A stretch of 64,000 nucleotides of DNA, taken from assembly GCA_002205965.3 (NCBI GenBank), contig NADL03000057.1, forward strand, positions 248,001 to 312,000, read 5' to 3'. The position numbers and the translations under genes are program-made. The DNA comes from Kappaphycus alvarezii. Taxonomy: Eukaryota > Rhodophyta > Florideophyceae > Gigartinales > Solieriaceae. Below the pieces are notes generated by a model that did no database searches, had not been told where the DNA came from, and saw only the letters and a list, made by a program, of their open reading frames with translations. Positions 32,826 through 46,729 of the stretch are shown here, in pieces (the first letter of the stretch is position 1; the number at the start of each line of letters is the position of its first letter).

Positions 32826-35800
32826 TGCTTGCGCTAACCTGGAATTTAGCAGAGTAGAAAATAATAACTACGTTGGGCTGTCAAACAGGGTAAACTGTGA
32901 TTATTTTCCCGATAAAGGCGGTGTTTAATGCTCGACATTTTTCTTTCGTCGAGTGCGAGGAAGTGGTAGCGTTCTTCAGCAGTTAACTAGTATTAAAAAG
33001 CTGCAATCTCTTGTCCATCAACCATATCAGCAGGATCAACGGTATGGGTCCGAGTCATGGTGGAAATGGGGTTTTGTGCTGCAGTGTACTTTTACTTGGA
33101 GATTTGTCTCTTAAAATTCTCATTGCAACCATATCAGCAGGGTCAGATTTAAATGAGCTTCTACATCAACTAGATGGTGGGTGCTGGCGCGTGTAAAAAG
33201 CGGACGGCGTTGGTCATGTCCATAAAGGTAGGGCATCAATTGCGGTATTTCTAGATAGTTTGAAAAGCGTGAAACTGTGTGGTGAAATCATGGAGCCCCG
33301 AACATCGTTTACGAGAAGGAACTTGGTATTGCTGGAAGGGCTCGAACCCTAGAGTTGGGGAATATGCAGTGCTGGAAGAGTTACCAAGATCGTTGGTTCT
33401 CGAGCAAATGCTCGCAGTAGTATGTACTGTAAATGGCTCTACAGACTTTGGCGGTTTGGTGTGAGGATGAACAGGAGCCGCGCTCGCTTTGCTCAAAGAT
33501 AGCCCCTTGCTGCCATTCTACACATGTAGGCAACCTTTGGAGGGTTCAGGACGCGTGCTCATCGTGGAGTTGAAGACAATCGCAGGGATGGATATGTATT
33601 GTACGTACATATCGACTAGCGTAGGACAAGGGCAACGGAAGACATCGACCAGCGTTCACAAGGCCAATAGCTGAGGCTGTTTCGACAGTGGTCTCAAACC
33701 TACAGAAATCAGTTTCTACGTTATCTCCCAGGCATTGTCGCCTGCCCAATAATAGTTTCTATAAATGCCTAGAGCCGCTCTTCTCATACTAGCCTAATTT
33801 CTTCAATGAAACCAGAGAGAATTATTTTCAAATTAAAAATAACCTAGACAAACAAAACCTATAGGGTTCATCTTGGGAATTACTCTGCTCCTCGACTCAA
33901 CAACTCCTACCGCAAATGCTTCAAGTGTTCAAACATCCTCATCTACAACGCGTTGATTCATTCTTGTCGCCAAACAATACGTCCCGTAACAGACGCCCCG
34001 TAACAGACGCACTTGCTATATTCAACCCTTTACTAGCTGTCGACTTGGCATTGGAGTACAAATACAGTAGGCGAAATTTTTGGGTTATTTTAATGCAGTA
34101 GGTCAAGTTCGTGACCTGAAAGTAAGACTGCTATTCCAATGAACTTGAACCGCATTATTCATCATCAGTTTCTCCCAGTCCTCCGATGGTGCAGCGTGCG
34201 CCAAGATGCCGGGTGGTTTAGAACGATACTCGCATCAAACCATTTGTACTTTCTGTCACTGATTTGCATTATTGTCATAACTTGGCCTCAACCGAATCAT
34301 CGCTGCAGGTTACACCCTTTATCCAACCCTGCCCTTCGCGACAGCTTTTAATTTTTTGCTCACTCTACATAAAACTGCCGTTGACAATGCAACCTGCCAT
34401 ACATACGGTACTTGCTCTTCATAGATTTTGCACTATTCATTCAGGCGGCAAATCAACCATGGGTTGCTTTGCTGGCATTCCATGATCTGCATTGTCGTCG
34501 TGCACTAGAATAGAGCGTCAAAAGTTAATTCCTGCCACTGAGTTCCAGTTAATACGCATAATATCCCTTATACAGCTTGTGGAATTACACTTGTAGATCG
34601 CCCTCGTCGAGATCATCTCAATATCCGGTTTCACAACACTAATTATTTAGGGCACTTGTGTCACTCTTCTTAAATTGCAACGCGGTAGACCACGCTACAT
34701 TATTGAAATATTCTGCGTGGGCAGGTAGCGCCGTACGTACATGTACGTCCATGCAGTACGAATGTGTAGTATTTGCGTCATATGCTGTAAAACTAACCCG
34801 CTACAGAAAACGAGTCTATACAGCACCAATACCACTGTACAATACAGCCTCGAATCCAATTCAAAGCATGGAAAGGCGACAGGAAATTCTGCATCTGTAG
34901 AGAGAAACAACGGCTCTCTAAACTCAATCTTTGCTTACAATTCGTTGCCTCCATCTACAGCAGTTTATCATTTTCCTTGCGACATAATTGCATGCTGCAC
35001 CCCAACCCGCTTTAAACATTTTATAAATCCCTCATTCATACACAACTGCAACTTGTCAAAAGACGGCAAATTTGCTGGCCTGCACCTTGGTCGTCTCCTA
35101 TGCACCACATGCTTGCGCAAAAGCAAAGAGAGAATTATTCCTCTGCCTGGCTTCTCATACATATATTCGACTGCATTCACCTGTACTCTATGAGATCCAC
35201 AATCGATACACTCGTGAACAACAAATGAGAATCAGAAAAACTTTTGACCGACTCTTGCGAAAGTCGAGACGAACCAAAACATTAACATTATCGGTCTTTC
35301 TGCACTCGGGTCAGCCCTATCGTCTCATAGTTTATCAAATCTTCTGCAGTATTGACATTTTAGTTTTCGTATTCCCGGCTGGAATCAAAAATTTAGCGAT
35401 TTGGAACCGATTTACCAAGTAACGCTGTGAGGGTACCGATATCATTAGTATCGTGCATGCCCGTTCTCGTTTGTTTTGCAGCCAACCAGGACGCCGCAAA
35501 CCATCACCAGGTCGACCTGTCGAAAGTACAATTTTTGTAAAACACAGCGATGCAACCGCGGTTTTCTCAACGAAATTATCTCGTTGTGAGGGTTTCTTCC
35601 ACTAGTGACGCAACGTTCATCGCCAGAGTGCCGCAAGAATTCTGGGAAAGGTGCATCGCCTTGCTGACTTTCAGTTACAATGGGGCAAGAGATATAAGTA
35701 ACCGTAAGGATTTAAATCCAGATGCACCTCATTCGAGGGTAGTCATTTACAATATCACAGTCACCAGTCGCAGGGCTTGCAGTCCACTAGTCTCTAGACA

Positions 35801-36129
35801 AGCCTTTTGTTGAAAAATGTGACTACAGCATGTTAACACTTGCTGTGCAAGTGTCGCAGAGAGCTCCCGTCTACGGAACTAATTCGGAATGAAACACCAG
35901 TGCGACCCATTGTAATAGAGATGTTGTTGAACCATTTTGGAATCTGACATATCTGCGAGATTTGATCTCATCAGGGGCATGTGATTAAGATTGAAGAGAA
36001 GTGTGTCCATGTTGATCACCAGTAAAAGGGCAGCTATTCTGAGTAAAGCGCTGGCGTTTGATATTGTCATGTTGAATTTGATTCTAGAAGAAACAATTTG
36101 AACTTTTTCAAGTACATGAAAGGGAATTG
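32826..36129. other. Non-coding stretch
   Basis: Short frames only. A GTAC-type word group occurs at 34731-34750 (GTACGTACATGTACGT). A tRNA B-box-like word on the minus strand near 33345 lacks a foldable tRNA around it. No gene is supported. Confidence 0.45.
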
Positions 36130-36650
36130 CGTTTCCAAATCATTCGACTTTGTGGACAAGATTGAAACAGACGGAGAGCTCTAGGGCCTCATAGCTGTGA
36201 ACCGGCATGCAAGCGAACAAAGGCAGCATTGCGCACCGCAACTGTTGGCGGTGTACATGTACTTGGAGCGAGGGGTTGTCCGATGGATACAGGGATGTCG
36301 AAATCGCGATTATGGAGAAAAAAGTTTCCAAATTTTATTGCAACAGATGGAAGGAGGGCGGTTTGCTGAATCACGGGACTTTGTGCACAACACTCAAGCA
36401 GGGGGAGAGCATTGAGTCCCCCCCCCCAAGTGTGAACCAGCATGCAAGAGAGTGAAAACGGGAACGTGGGGCAGCGCCAGCATTTTGGCAGAGTTGCGCA
36501 ACTTGGGCGAGGTGCTGTCCGTGCGGTTGATGGCGTGATGTTGAGTGTTTTAAAAGAAGATATGGCTGAGGTTTATTTCAAGACATCGAGGGGAGTGTCT
36601 TTGCGAAATCATACGACTTTTTGGCACAAGAGTCTAGCGGCAAGGTGGCT
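36130..36650. repeat. Degenerate tandem repeat, unit about 235 bp
   Basis: A (T)CATTCGACTTTGTGGACAAG-like word occurs near 36141, as TCACGGGACTTTGTGCACAA near 36371 and as TCATACGACTTTTTGGCACA near 36610. The first two are followed by GACGGAGAGC/GGGGGAGAGC and by GTGAACC(G/A)GCATGCAAG (36197 and 36434). Three diverged units, G-rich on the plus strand. Confidence 0.75.
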
Positions 36651-36849
36651 TTTGTCGTTGAAGATGTGCAAGCAAAGGAAGAGGATTAGTATGTACAGTA
36701 TTGCCGATTGAACGCAATAGTGCAAAATGTGTGTTGGGGGCAGGGTCCAGTACGTGTGTGACGTGGAATACGTGGTCTGATGTTTGATCCGGCGAGGACA
36801 TGAAATGCACAGTAATTGGAAACAGCAATGATACAGTGCCCATTGAATA

Positions 36850-37130
36850 CTACTGGTACTACTGTACGGTATACAGTACTCTTGCCTATAAGTAGGGTAT
36901 TGTACTCTATGAATACAGCTCTACTGTACTGTACAGTACTGTACATAGTCCCTTTGTTGCGCACAGTTTATGCAGAGACTGGCGCCAAAGGGGCTCCAGT
37001 GCAGGCAGTTTGAAGATAACGTTTCCTGTGCTTGATGAATCCCTCCACGGCCCAGGGAGGAGCAAAGGCCTACAGTAATATGTACACTCTACTGTACACC
37101 AACTTTATCACACTCTACTGTACACCCACC
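36850..37130. repeat. GTAC-palindrome cluster
   Basis: Contains TACTGTACGGTATACAGTAC, then CTACTGTACTGTACAGTACTG (written here in parts: CTACTGTACTG and TACAGTACTGTAC) near 36923-36945, and two copies of CTCTACTGTACACC at 37086 and 37115. No kinase follows it, but it is the same word family as upstream of K1-K4. Confidence 0.8.
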
Positions 37131-38720
37131 ATACCGCATCTTTTGCGCGCCCTTCCTCTCAATCCTTGCGACAATTACATGTGTTTCAGGCTACTGCATA
37201 CCTACACACAACAGACATCTCCCTCTCTTTCCACCACTTTGTCATTCTTGCTACTGTACCATATTCGCCTCCCGCCCCCTGCTGCCTGCCCCCCATACTG
37301 TATGCACAGATCCGTTGGTCCATGCTACTTGCCTTGAAAGCTTTGACCCGGTTCACCAAGTGTGATAAATGCACCACATCTTGCGAGAGCGATACAGTAC
37401 AATTCATTTTTGAGTGCTTTCTCAACTCTTATCCTCTATGTCAATTTCCACGAGTCGCTCGCTACTTCTGAATAGTTGCACATTTGAATTTTCCAATTTC
37501 ACTCTGCTCGCAGTGCTACTCACATCTACAATAGAATGATATACACACACACCGGAAAAAAAAACAAAGAATGCCTACTTGAATCTGACGTCAACCGTCA
37601 GGTGTTGTGTGAGTCTTGAGAAAGGACAAGAAAACGCATGGAGATTAGAAAGTGGAAAAAAGTGCACCATTTCAGACGAGTACGGTATCAGAAACTACGC
37701 ATTTCCTAGGATCGTTCCAAACAAATCTCACCTCAATTATAGCACATAAAAACAGCCTATTCTCTTGTAATAAACAAAACTCAACTAGTGCACAAATCAA
37801 CCAGGGCTAAAAGGACATAACATGAATTCCGATTCTGTAATGTATCCCAACGGGGACTGATATCGTGCCATCTCCAATCATGAAGAGTGTAGCATCTTAA
37901 ATACAAATGCCGAGTACAAGTCCTTTTCAAACCACAGCACCACCAACCGACACAAAAAATAGGAGCATCCGCTTGACCGCGAACAATTTTGTATGGCAAA
38001 GAGTGACCTCGGCAACATTTACAGATTACTTTGAATGGAATAATTATACAAAGACGAGGGAATGCACATGGAATGTTGATTTTTTTCCTCCCAGGTATCG
38101 CTCTGCGACGATGTCACATCAGCAGTAATTTGTGCGTATTTTTTGATGCAACGTCTTTCCACCATTGACTCATTTGCGAACCTTGCTTTAAACAGACATG
38201 ATACCAATCCTTGCACAACCCGGAAACTTTCGAGGCTTTGTGGGTTGTTCCTCATTCAATTTTTCGAATTTCTTGCTCGGAGGACTTTTTTAGATCAACT
38301 CTGTTCAAATACATAAAAAACACAACACCTAGTATTATAAAACATGAACAAGTTTTAAACCCCCAGTCGTTTCATGTGCTTTAGGAAATACAAAATTTGA
38401 AGACAACAAAGAATTCAGTCCGCAAAGGCGCTGCGTTGTTTTCAGATTTTCTCGACCCCATAAACAAGAATTTTGAACTCCATTTAATGCCATCAGATTA
38501 AGGTTACACGAATGAATAAAGCAAATCAAGATGGTATGGAATTGGCCGTAAATGGGTTGAGAATGGAATTAATGTTTATATCACCATGCAACGAAAAAAA
38601 GAAATTTTCTCCATTTACAGGGCCAGCAAAGACCTTGAGGATCAGTTCAATATTTTTTACTAGGAACGGGAGCAATAGCGTAGGTTATGGGATGTCACAG
38701 CTGCAATAAAACTCCTGTCA
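37131..38720. other. Non-coding stretch
   Basis: Initially C/T-rich, then increasingly AT-rich. No gene or repeat recognised. Confidence 0.45.
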
Positions 38721-41700
38721 AAAAGCAAAACACACAGTGAAAGTCAATTGGGATGCAACTTTAATGTATTGATCGATCTACTGGAATATAAGGCAGGTAG
38801 AAGGAACATATTAATTACGTATTGTACAAGTGGGGGTCAAAAAATCAGATATTTATTGTATTATTTCTTTTCCAAGTATGATCCCTATGTTTCAACTGCA
38901 TGTTTCTCGATAAAGAGATTCACGTACTCTCGTCATCAATTTATTTTAGAAATTTATCATTTTTGACAACAAGAACATTTTAAATGGATACAAGTGTTAT
39001 AGTTTTACACATTTTTACATTTTTAAAAAAGTTTTGAATCTTGGGCTTTGTGACCGTAGAATCATCTGCCGTATTCACGGGCGTCTATGTAAACTGAACT
39101 GCCCGCAATAGCGGTGAAAAGTTGGCAGGCTGACTACAGAAAGGCCCTGCGAATTTTTACATCCACGAGTAATTCCTTTCTATTCCAGGCGTATCAGTTT
39201 TTGTGTACCTTTGTTTTAACAGTTCATTATTTTTTAATATTCAGTGAGATTTAGGAAAAATGACATATTTATATACGGTTTGTTGGCGATTAGTTTACAG
39301 TTCATATTGAAATGGCTTGGAACTGATTTACACTGACTGATTGCGTACCTTGGATAATATAAAAACTTTTCCTCTTATGAAAGGGTTTTACAGTACCTTG
39401 CGTCCAAAAACTCGCAAGTGGAACAGAGAACCATTCCCTCTTGTTTTTTTTTCCAACGGAATAAGTGTAATGAAAATAAAGGCGTACATCATTGGATGAA
39501 AAGCGTTTTCCTTGTCTGATACTAATATGACATCAGAAACATCCAGGAAAACACTTTAATTATTTCATAAAAATTTGAGGCGTTTTCTATGCAACAATTT
39601 CATGATTTATGACTCTACAATATTCAAGGGATGATGAAATGTAGAATTTTTTACCATATTAAAAGTGGAGATACAGTATATTTCAAGGAGATCTCGTTTT
39701 AGTAGTCATGATGGATTTTATTTAAAGTGACAAGTCTGTAGTAATCCTTTGAGCCGTTCAAATAGCGTAAATTATTTGAATGGACCTTATTAATGTTTTA
39801 TTTTTCCCCTAAAGCTGCGTTAAGATAAACGGAAAGTCAATTCTTTCTACATAATTCATTTCCATATCACTCTGAAGGTTTTAAAATTGAAACACTTGTT
39901 GTTTCTACCGTATTTCTACTTTTTTAGTAAACGAAATCTGCAGGACAGAAGGGAAATTACTCAATATAACAATTTTTTTTGGAAAGAAAGATAAAATGAC
40001 CAAGAACAAGGAAATTACGTTTTATACGCATCAAAGTACATATATAAGGTCATGTCTGAATAAATCAGAGATGAATCTGTAAATGAGGAGGAACTTAGAC
40101 CTAATGTATTAGAGGGAGAAGAAGATATATCAAACTGAATAAATGAAAGGTCGATAAGCAATAAAGAATGTTTTGAAGAAAAGAAAAGCAGGACTAAGAG
40201 GAAATTCGAAGGAACAAGTTTCTTTGAGTTACCTCACATTCTAATAACCATTTCGAACTCATTTTTTATTCAACCCAAAGTTAACCCCATACATTTAATC
40301 TCAAAATTTTTTTATTTGTAAAGCTCATCTGAATGGCATGGGTATTTGGCAGCTTCTTCGGTCTTTATTTGATTTCTTCGGGGTTTTTCATGTTTAAAAT
40401 TATATGTTATCAAAATAAGTGTAATGAAGATATCGCAAACGCAAATGCATTTTTTTCTCAAAGCAAATTTCTAATATCTGTCATTAAGAAAAATGTATCT
40501 TGGAATTTTCAGGAGATCATTTAACGCTCCATCTGAATAAGAAAACTTCTTGAAATGCATATTTCAATCAATTTTGTTCCCCATTTTCAACTTTCAGAAT
40601 GAAATGATGAGAAGGTATCTTCCTTTCAACCCTTTCATACCGTCCAGTACTGATTTTTACAATTTTACTGCAATAAATTCCATTATTGAGTTGTTTGAAT
40701 CCCAATTTCAGTATTCTATTTCCCAAATTGTGGAATTATGTAACTTCTTCCAATTTCAGGTATGTAAGTTACAATATTTATAATATTGGAAGTTTAAGTA
40801 ATTCAATTTCGGACATTTGCTTCAAAATCAGAAAAACCAGTAGCACTATAATAAAATAATTTTTTATACTGATAAACATAATTTATTCTTCCCATTCGTC
40901 TCGCTTTACATTATTTTATGAAAAATTTTAAAAAGGATTATTCATTGAAAATATTGACAACTCTCCAGAAAAGTTTGGATTTTCCTGAGGAGTTTTGCTA
41001 ATTTACAGCAAAAATATCGACATTGTAAACATTTCTGAATTGTTATTCGCAAACGTTTGCGCTTATGTATAATTATTGGTTTCATTTCGAATATGATTGT
41101 TGATAAAATGAGTAAAGTACGGTAGATATGAATGCTTTGCTCACCCGTGTAGCCATCTGTGCTGCTCAATATTTTTTGATTTACTTCTAGATATTTTTAA
41201 ATAGAATTGAAATCAAGAGAAAGAAACGAATCTATTAGTTTCCTAATAAAAGTGGGATTGATATTTTCTGAAGAAACAATTTTTTCTCTTTTTTTCGATT
41301 ATATGGCGCGGGAGTAAAGTAAGACCATAAGAAGAAATGTGTGAAGGATAAAATTAGTAATAAACTGATTCAAATGGACAAGAAACCAAACAGATTATCA
41401 AAATTCTGTTCTCCAAAATTTCATGAATTCGAGCAAAAAAGAATTTGCCACCGTATCGACTATGAGGAAGATTTAAAGCGGATAAAGAACGTTCGAAAGT
41501 TACGTAGCAATACTTTATGATAGATTTGGGAATTTTAATGCGTTATTTATGGCTATAAAAGTTTTTTGGAACAAAAGATTAATTGTGAAACTCCGAATGT
41601 AAGTTTTACATACGAAACTTTAGATTTTGATGATATAAAATTAGAAGAGTAAAGTATGATTCAGCTGAAAGAATATGTTTACCGAAAGTAAAGATAAAAG

Positions 41701-44700
41701 AGATTTCCATAATGTAGGATTGATTTAGCTTATATTTATCATAAAATGATAACGTACGGGATACTACATGGCCTTAGAGGTGCGAGGCATACAATTAAAG
41801 ATATAAGGAATCTTTCTGTCGTCGTAGCAATTGTAAAGAATTAAACAAAGAAGAATTTCAATAATTAATAAACTCAGGAAAAGGTATTTTTACATCACAA
41901 GAATTTTATTTGTTGAAACATTGGTAAACAAGGAATGATTTTTCAGGAAAATAAAATATTCTGTAAGACCATGTTTACAAGAACGGAAAAGTTCAAGTGC
42001 TTTTAATGAAAGTCAAATGGAGTCAGAATTGTTTGAATTCTAATTTTAGAATTTTAAACGTTCACTATAGAGTTGAATAAAGTAACAAATATGAAACTAA
42101 ACATCAAATAACTACAAGTATAAGATAAAAATACCATATTGAGAGCCTTCAATATGTATTTTTTTGAAAATTTCAAATTAAAAGACTCCGAATATATAAG
42201 GACGTGAATGTTAAAATTTCTCAAGAAAAAATGTCTTGATACGGCTACTCGCTATGATGGAAAGTTAATTTGAAAATGAGACTACTGGCATACATTTTTG
42301 GAGAGGTAGTTTCCATTTATTTCGTAGAAAAAATTCCATTTTTAGACCGTCTAGATTTGCCTTATTTAAAGTAACCAGCTTTTTATAAGAGAAAAGCATC
42401 AACATGGCATTATAATTTCAATTTCGAGATCCTGAAGCTTCACATTACGTTGTCGCAAGAAGATTGAAAATTTTTGCTTCTCATCAAAACTGGAAGCATG
42501 AATTATATCAGTGAGAAGTGGGAAACTGGATATTGTTGAATGGATTCAAAGGCGGTGCAGTACTGGTGTTAAATGCAACCCAACAAGTGAAATAGGACTA
42601 AAAACCTGTAATCCGCGGTAAATGTTCACTAGTAAAATTACTAGTTCAAAAAAATTTAAGGGGAATTCCATACATTATGCGCTCGAATGAGGTCCCTGGA
42701 TTCCCGTCTAGATAGAAAACAAATAATGTCAGGTTTTTGCATGTAAAAATATTCGCTTGAGGGATGCATGGTAATATTGATGTGTAGTTGGAAACCAAAA
42801 AGAATATGAAAACTAAGAAACGCCACATAAAACCACTTAACACGCAAATAAACCTGAAAAATATGATAGAATAATATGAAGATTAGGAAGAAGAAAGTAT
42901 AAATTCCGGAAAAGTGAATGAAGGAGGCATCTGTTGAAGGCAACTCAATTTTGTGCTCAATTTTTTTCTTCATATTATATTTCTCTTTCTGATATTATAA
43001 TTCAATCATTTTTCAAAAAATGATTGAATTATAATATCAGTACACAAGAAGGGCATAAAGGAAGGGTAGGAATGGAATATTTTTTCTTGAAAGCAGAATA
43101 AGAAAACTCTGCTGGAACTAGTTTTTATTCTCAGAAATATTTTGAAAGGGACAAATATTGAAGCGCTTGAACCAAAAATTTCGATAAAAGAAAATACCAA
43201 CAGAAAACAAAATAGCGTCTTTTCTATAGATATTTAATTACCTTGGTGAGGAATTCACTGCGTAATTAATACAAATTTCAAAAGCAAGGGAGCACGGAAT
43301 AGCGAACGAGGCTTATGCTTCACTGATTTATCTCTTAGAATCTCACTTCCAGAAATTAATTGTGGTCAAAATAGTGAAATAGTTAAACTCTTTGTATCAT
43401 CTTCTCAAGTTCTGGAATTTAGTTTTTATATGATAAAGTAAAATTATACTATTGAAAGAGGCTACAAGGAAATTGATGGGATTAAAGAAGGAGATAGAAC
43501 AAACAGATCATTCAAAATATATACCGTAAAAGCATTTATATTTATAGTTTTATCCATCTTTCTTTATTCTAATACCAGCTGAATTAACTCAATTTATTGA
43601 AAAAACCAAGTGTGAAGAACAAGATGTGTGTAAAAAGGCGATAATAAAGTACTACCTTTCAGTACTTTGATAATTAAAAATAACAACTATGCATTAAAAG
43701 TAATCGATTCAAATGGTTCACCCCTCTTTCCGGTTTAGTATACTCACAGTAAATGGAATGGAGTTTATATAAATGGAACGACGTTGGACGAAATAAAATC
43801 TGTGAATTTCAGCTTTTCTTGCGGTGTTTTACAGAAATCTAGTTTTCGAAATGCTCTGCTTGGTGCTGTGAATGCATGAATTTCATAAGTAAGGTTTTTT
43901 CGAAGTAGAATATAAAAGAATAAAGTCATGCGCTATCCTTAAAATTAACATTGCTGTGAAGAGTATCCTGGATGAACATTAAAAGAAATATAACCATCTT
44001 GTTTTATTTCAACAATACAATAAATAAATATGTTTGATCAATCAAGAAAGGGATAAAATCATACATTATTCATAAATTGCGTAAAAATATAAATCAATTT
44101 ATTTTCTGGCTCTAAATTGCAGAGGTCACACCTAAAGTTTATATGTCTTGTGGAAACAGTTAGGTAGTAGATTTAAGAAAATTTCAAATTAAGTGCAAAA
44201 TCAAGATCGGTTGTCATTTTAATTCAAAATTAACTTAATAAAAGTTAATATAGTTCAAAGCGCCTACTACGCTCAAAAAATTTACAAAAAGTTTCCGAAA
44301 ATTAAAAAAATAGAAAACCTTGGATACAGAAGGGCAGACAATGCAAACAGTAGTATATGGATGCATTTGAGATATTTTTATTCACAAAGGCCATTGCTTG
44401 AGATTTTTCCTTTTATCTCTAAATGTATAATAAAAATCTCTTTGGAATTGAGCCTTGTTTATAAAACATGAAAAAAGCTTAAGAAAGGGTCTAAATATCT
44501 TTTAATATTTTAATATAGAAAAACTGGCAGAGTATTTATGTATAAGACATTTATGAATGAGGAAAATGAAATCATCTACGTTATGTAAACAGCTTCCATT
44601 GTGATGAATAGCTTCCATTTCGATGAATAATTTGAAGCCCGCGAAAGCCTTGTTCCCCGACTACAAGTGAGTGTTTATAAATTCCATTAGACACTTGAAG

Positions 44701-46126
44701 GATAAGTATTTCAGCAATAACTTGAAAGGTAAGGTGTGTGTGTTTGGTAACCATATCGTCATAAGTATGAGCTGATGCTATAGACTGAGTCCATATTTCT
44801 TTTTGAGTTACCAAAAAAACAAATTAATAATAAGTACTTTTTCACTAGCTTAATTACGAAGCTGTGTTTTCAACGCAATTTCTGGCCAATTTTCGATGTA
44901 TTCTGCAAATCTGACTTCCATGTATTATTATGTATGCTTTTAATCTTACGTAGTTAAGATTGAGAACGTTGAAAAAAATAGTTTTAATTTAAGGCACTGT
45001 TTCTATACTTGTTTCCCCCTATATTAGGGTAGAGGCTACCGGAAACGGATCTATTATTCATATATACTCTAAAAACGGTTTTATTGCTATGAAAAGTGAT
45101 ATACATTGATATAAATATTTTTCTGGTACTGAGAACTAACACAACGAAAAATTGGACCGTTTTAATAGGAAAATAGTAGAATTAAAAATTGGGATTGGCC
45201 AGATAAATTTGTTTTTCCAATACCTGATTGAAAGCATTTTAAATACTGCTACTTTGAAGACAGTCCAAAATCATGACAAACCCTGCTTATAACATTGTTC
45301 GCTTTGAGAGATTATTTTAATAAACTTTTGGCTAATGAATGGGTTCATATTATTATGAAGAGTTTGGAACGTTCTATTAAGATATATTTTAGCATCAGTT
45401 TGTTCCCATAGGGTAGAATCATAGCGAAACAAAATTCGTATGGAAAATTGAGGGACAATTTTCGCCACTATAGTATATATCAAGATACAAGAATTCTTTC
45501 TACTTTTCGCTACTCTCATTATTTAAAGAGACATCTGTAATATCTGAATAAGGCTTGAATCTGTTCCTCGTATCATTTTAAAGTATATGAGGCTAAAATT
45601 TCAGCTTCAGCTTCCTTATCGAAGCTAGGATGAAGTTACTTTCTTTCATTATAGATTCGTCTAAATCTGCAAGATTCAAAGTCAATAGTTGCCGAATGTG
45701 TGTATTGAAATATTTAACCCGCATTCTACCACAATAAGGACGTATTATTCAGAAATTGATGTTTTAAGCATTTAGAATCATGCACACAGAAAATGTTCCT
45801 TCTGTATAAATGTGTAGGAATTGAAACCTCTTTTTGAAATGGATGGCCTCAAATAGTAAAACTACAATTACGTAAGATTCATTAAGCGCATTTGATATTG
45901 AGAACAAAGGCCGAAATCACACAGTATGCTACATTATGTAGAATAGTTCATATCCCATAATCTGTTGAATGATAAGAGAATAATCAGAATTAATCGCTGT
46001 TTCGAAAGGTGCCATAAATGATTATTTTCCTCCTTCTTCAAAAGAACATAGTAGATATCATCAACTTCTGATTGTAAAGCTCTTCGATTCGGAAAAATCT
46101 CAATACCAGTCAATCGGAGGACATTT
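38721..46126. other. AT-rich gene-free desert
   Basis: About 7.4 kb of strongly AT-rich DNA with short, low-complexity ORFs only. No protein motif, LTR or RNA gene recognised. It contains the long palindrome described separately and ends at the left LTR of the Copia element. Confidence 0.65.
42989..43040. repeat. Perfect palindrome, 25-bp arms, 2-nt centre
   Basis: Arms 42989-43013 and 43016-43040 are exact reverse complements, beginning CTGATATTATAATTCAATCA and separated by CA. The symmetry ends abruptly at both sides. It sits in AT-rich non-coding DNA. Confidence 0.95.
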
Positions 46127-46400
46127 TCTTGCAAGAGATAGGAATTGGCGGCGATTGCGATCGACTGCATTGGACGCTTGAGATCAGATAAGATGAATAC
46201 AAGTTCATGCATTTGTAATAGCATCTATATCTGCACCAGTGAATCTCACAGTGCAATGCTGGACATCTCAACATACAGCGTTGTACATTACAAGTTCGTA
46301 TTTTCTAATCATGAACTTACCTTATATAACATGGCGCTTCACGGCTAGCTAGTCAGAAAGAAGGTAGTAAGACTAAAAGAAGAAAGGATCTGTGAAACAG
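46127..46400 (+). repeat. 5' LTR of the Copia element
   Basis: Matches 51147-51410 from GCAAGAGATAGGAATTGG to TAAAAGAAGAAA. The expected TGTTGC start is altered to TCTTGC here. The right boundary is uncertain by about 15 bp because the two copies diverge after 46385. It contains TATATAACATGG near 46322, a possible promoter word. Confidence 0.88.
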
Positions 46401-46729
46401 GCTATAGACCCAGCGATCTGACTCTGATCACTCAAAGAGAAGCAACGAAAATTAAATTTATTACTTAAGTCACATTATATTTATTCTTAGCTAAAAAAAA
46501 TGGATGATATGAAGTAAATAAAGTTTTAAATTTGTGCTCTAACGGCATATAACTATTTTGCCGGGTCAAATGACGTTGAAGTGAGGCTGAAGGGAAAAGG
46601 TCTGTGGACCTACGTCGAGACGCCACTAGAAGACAATTTAGTGAGTACATCAACCACTGTTGAGGACAGTAACGACGAATGGAAAGAGAATGAAGTAAAA
46701 GTCTTAGAGAACGAAACTAAAGACGTTGA

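Noticed and set aside
33335..33360. tRNA B-box-like word (minus strand GGTTCGAGCCC)
   Set aside because: The T stem pairs poorly, and I found no convincing D arm or acceptor stem around it.
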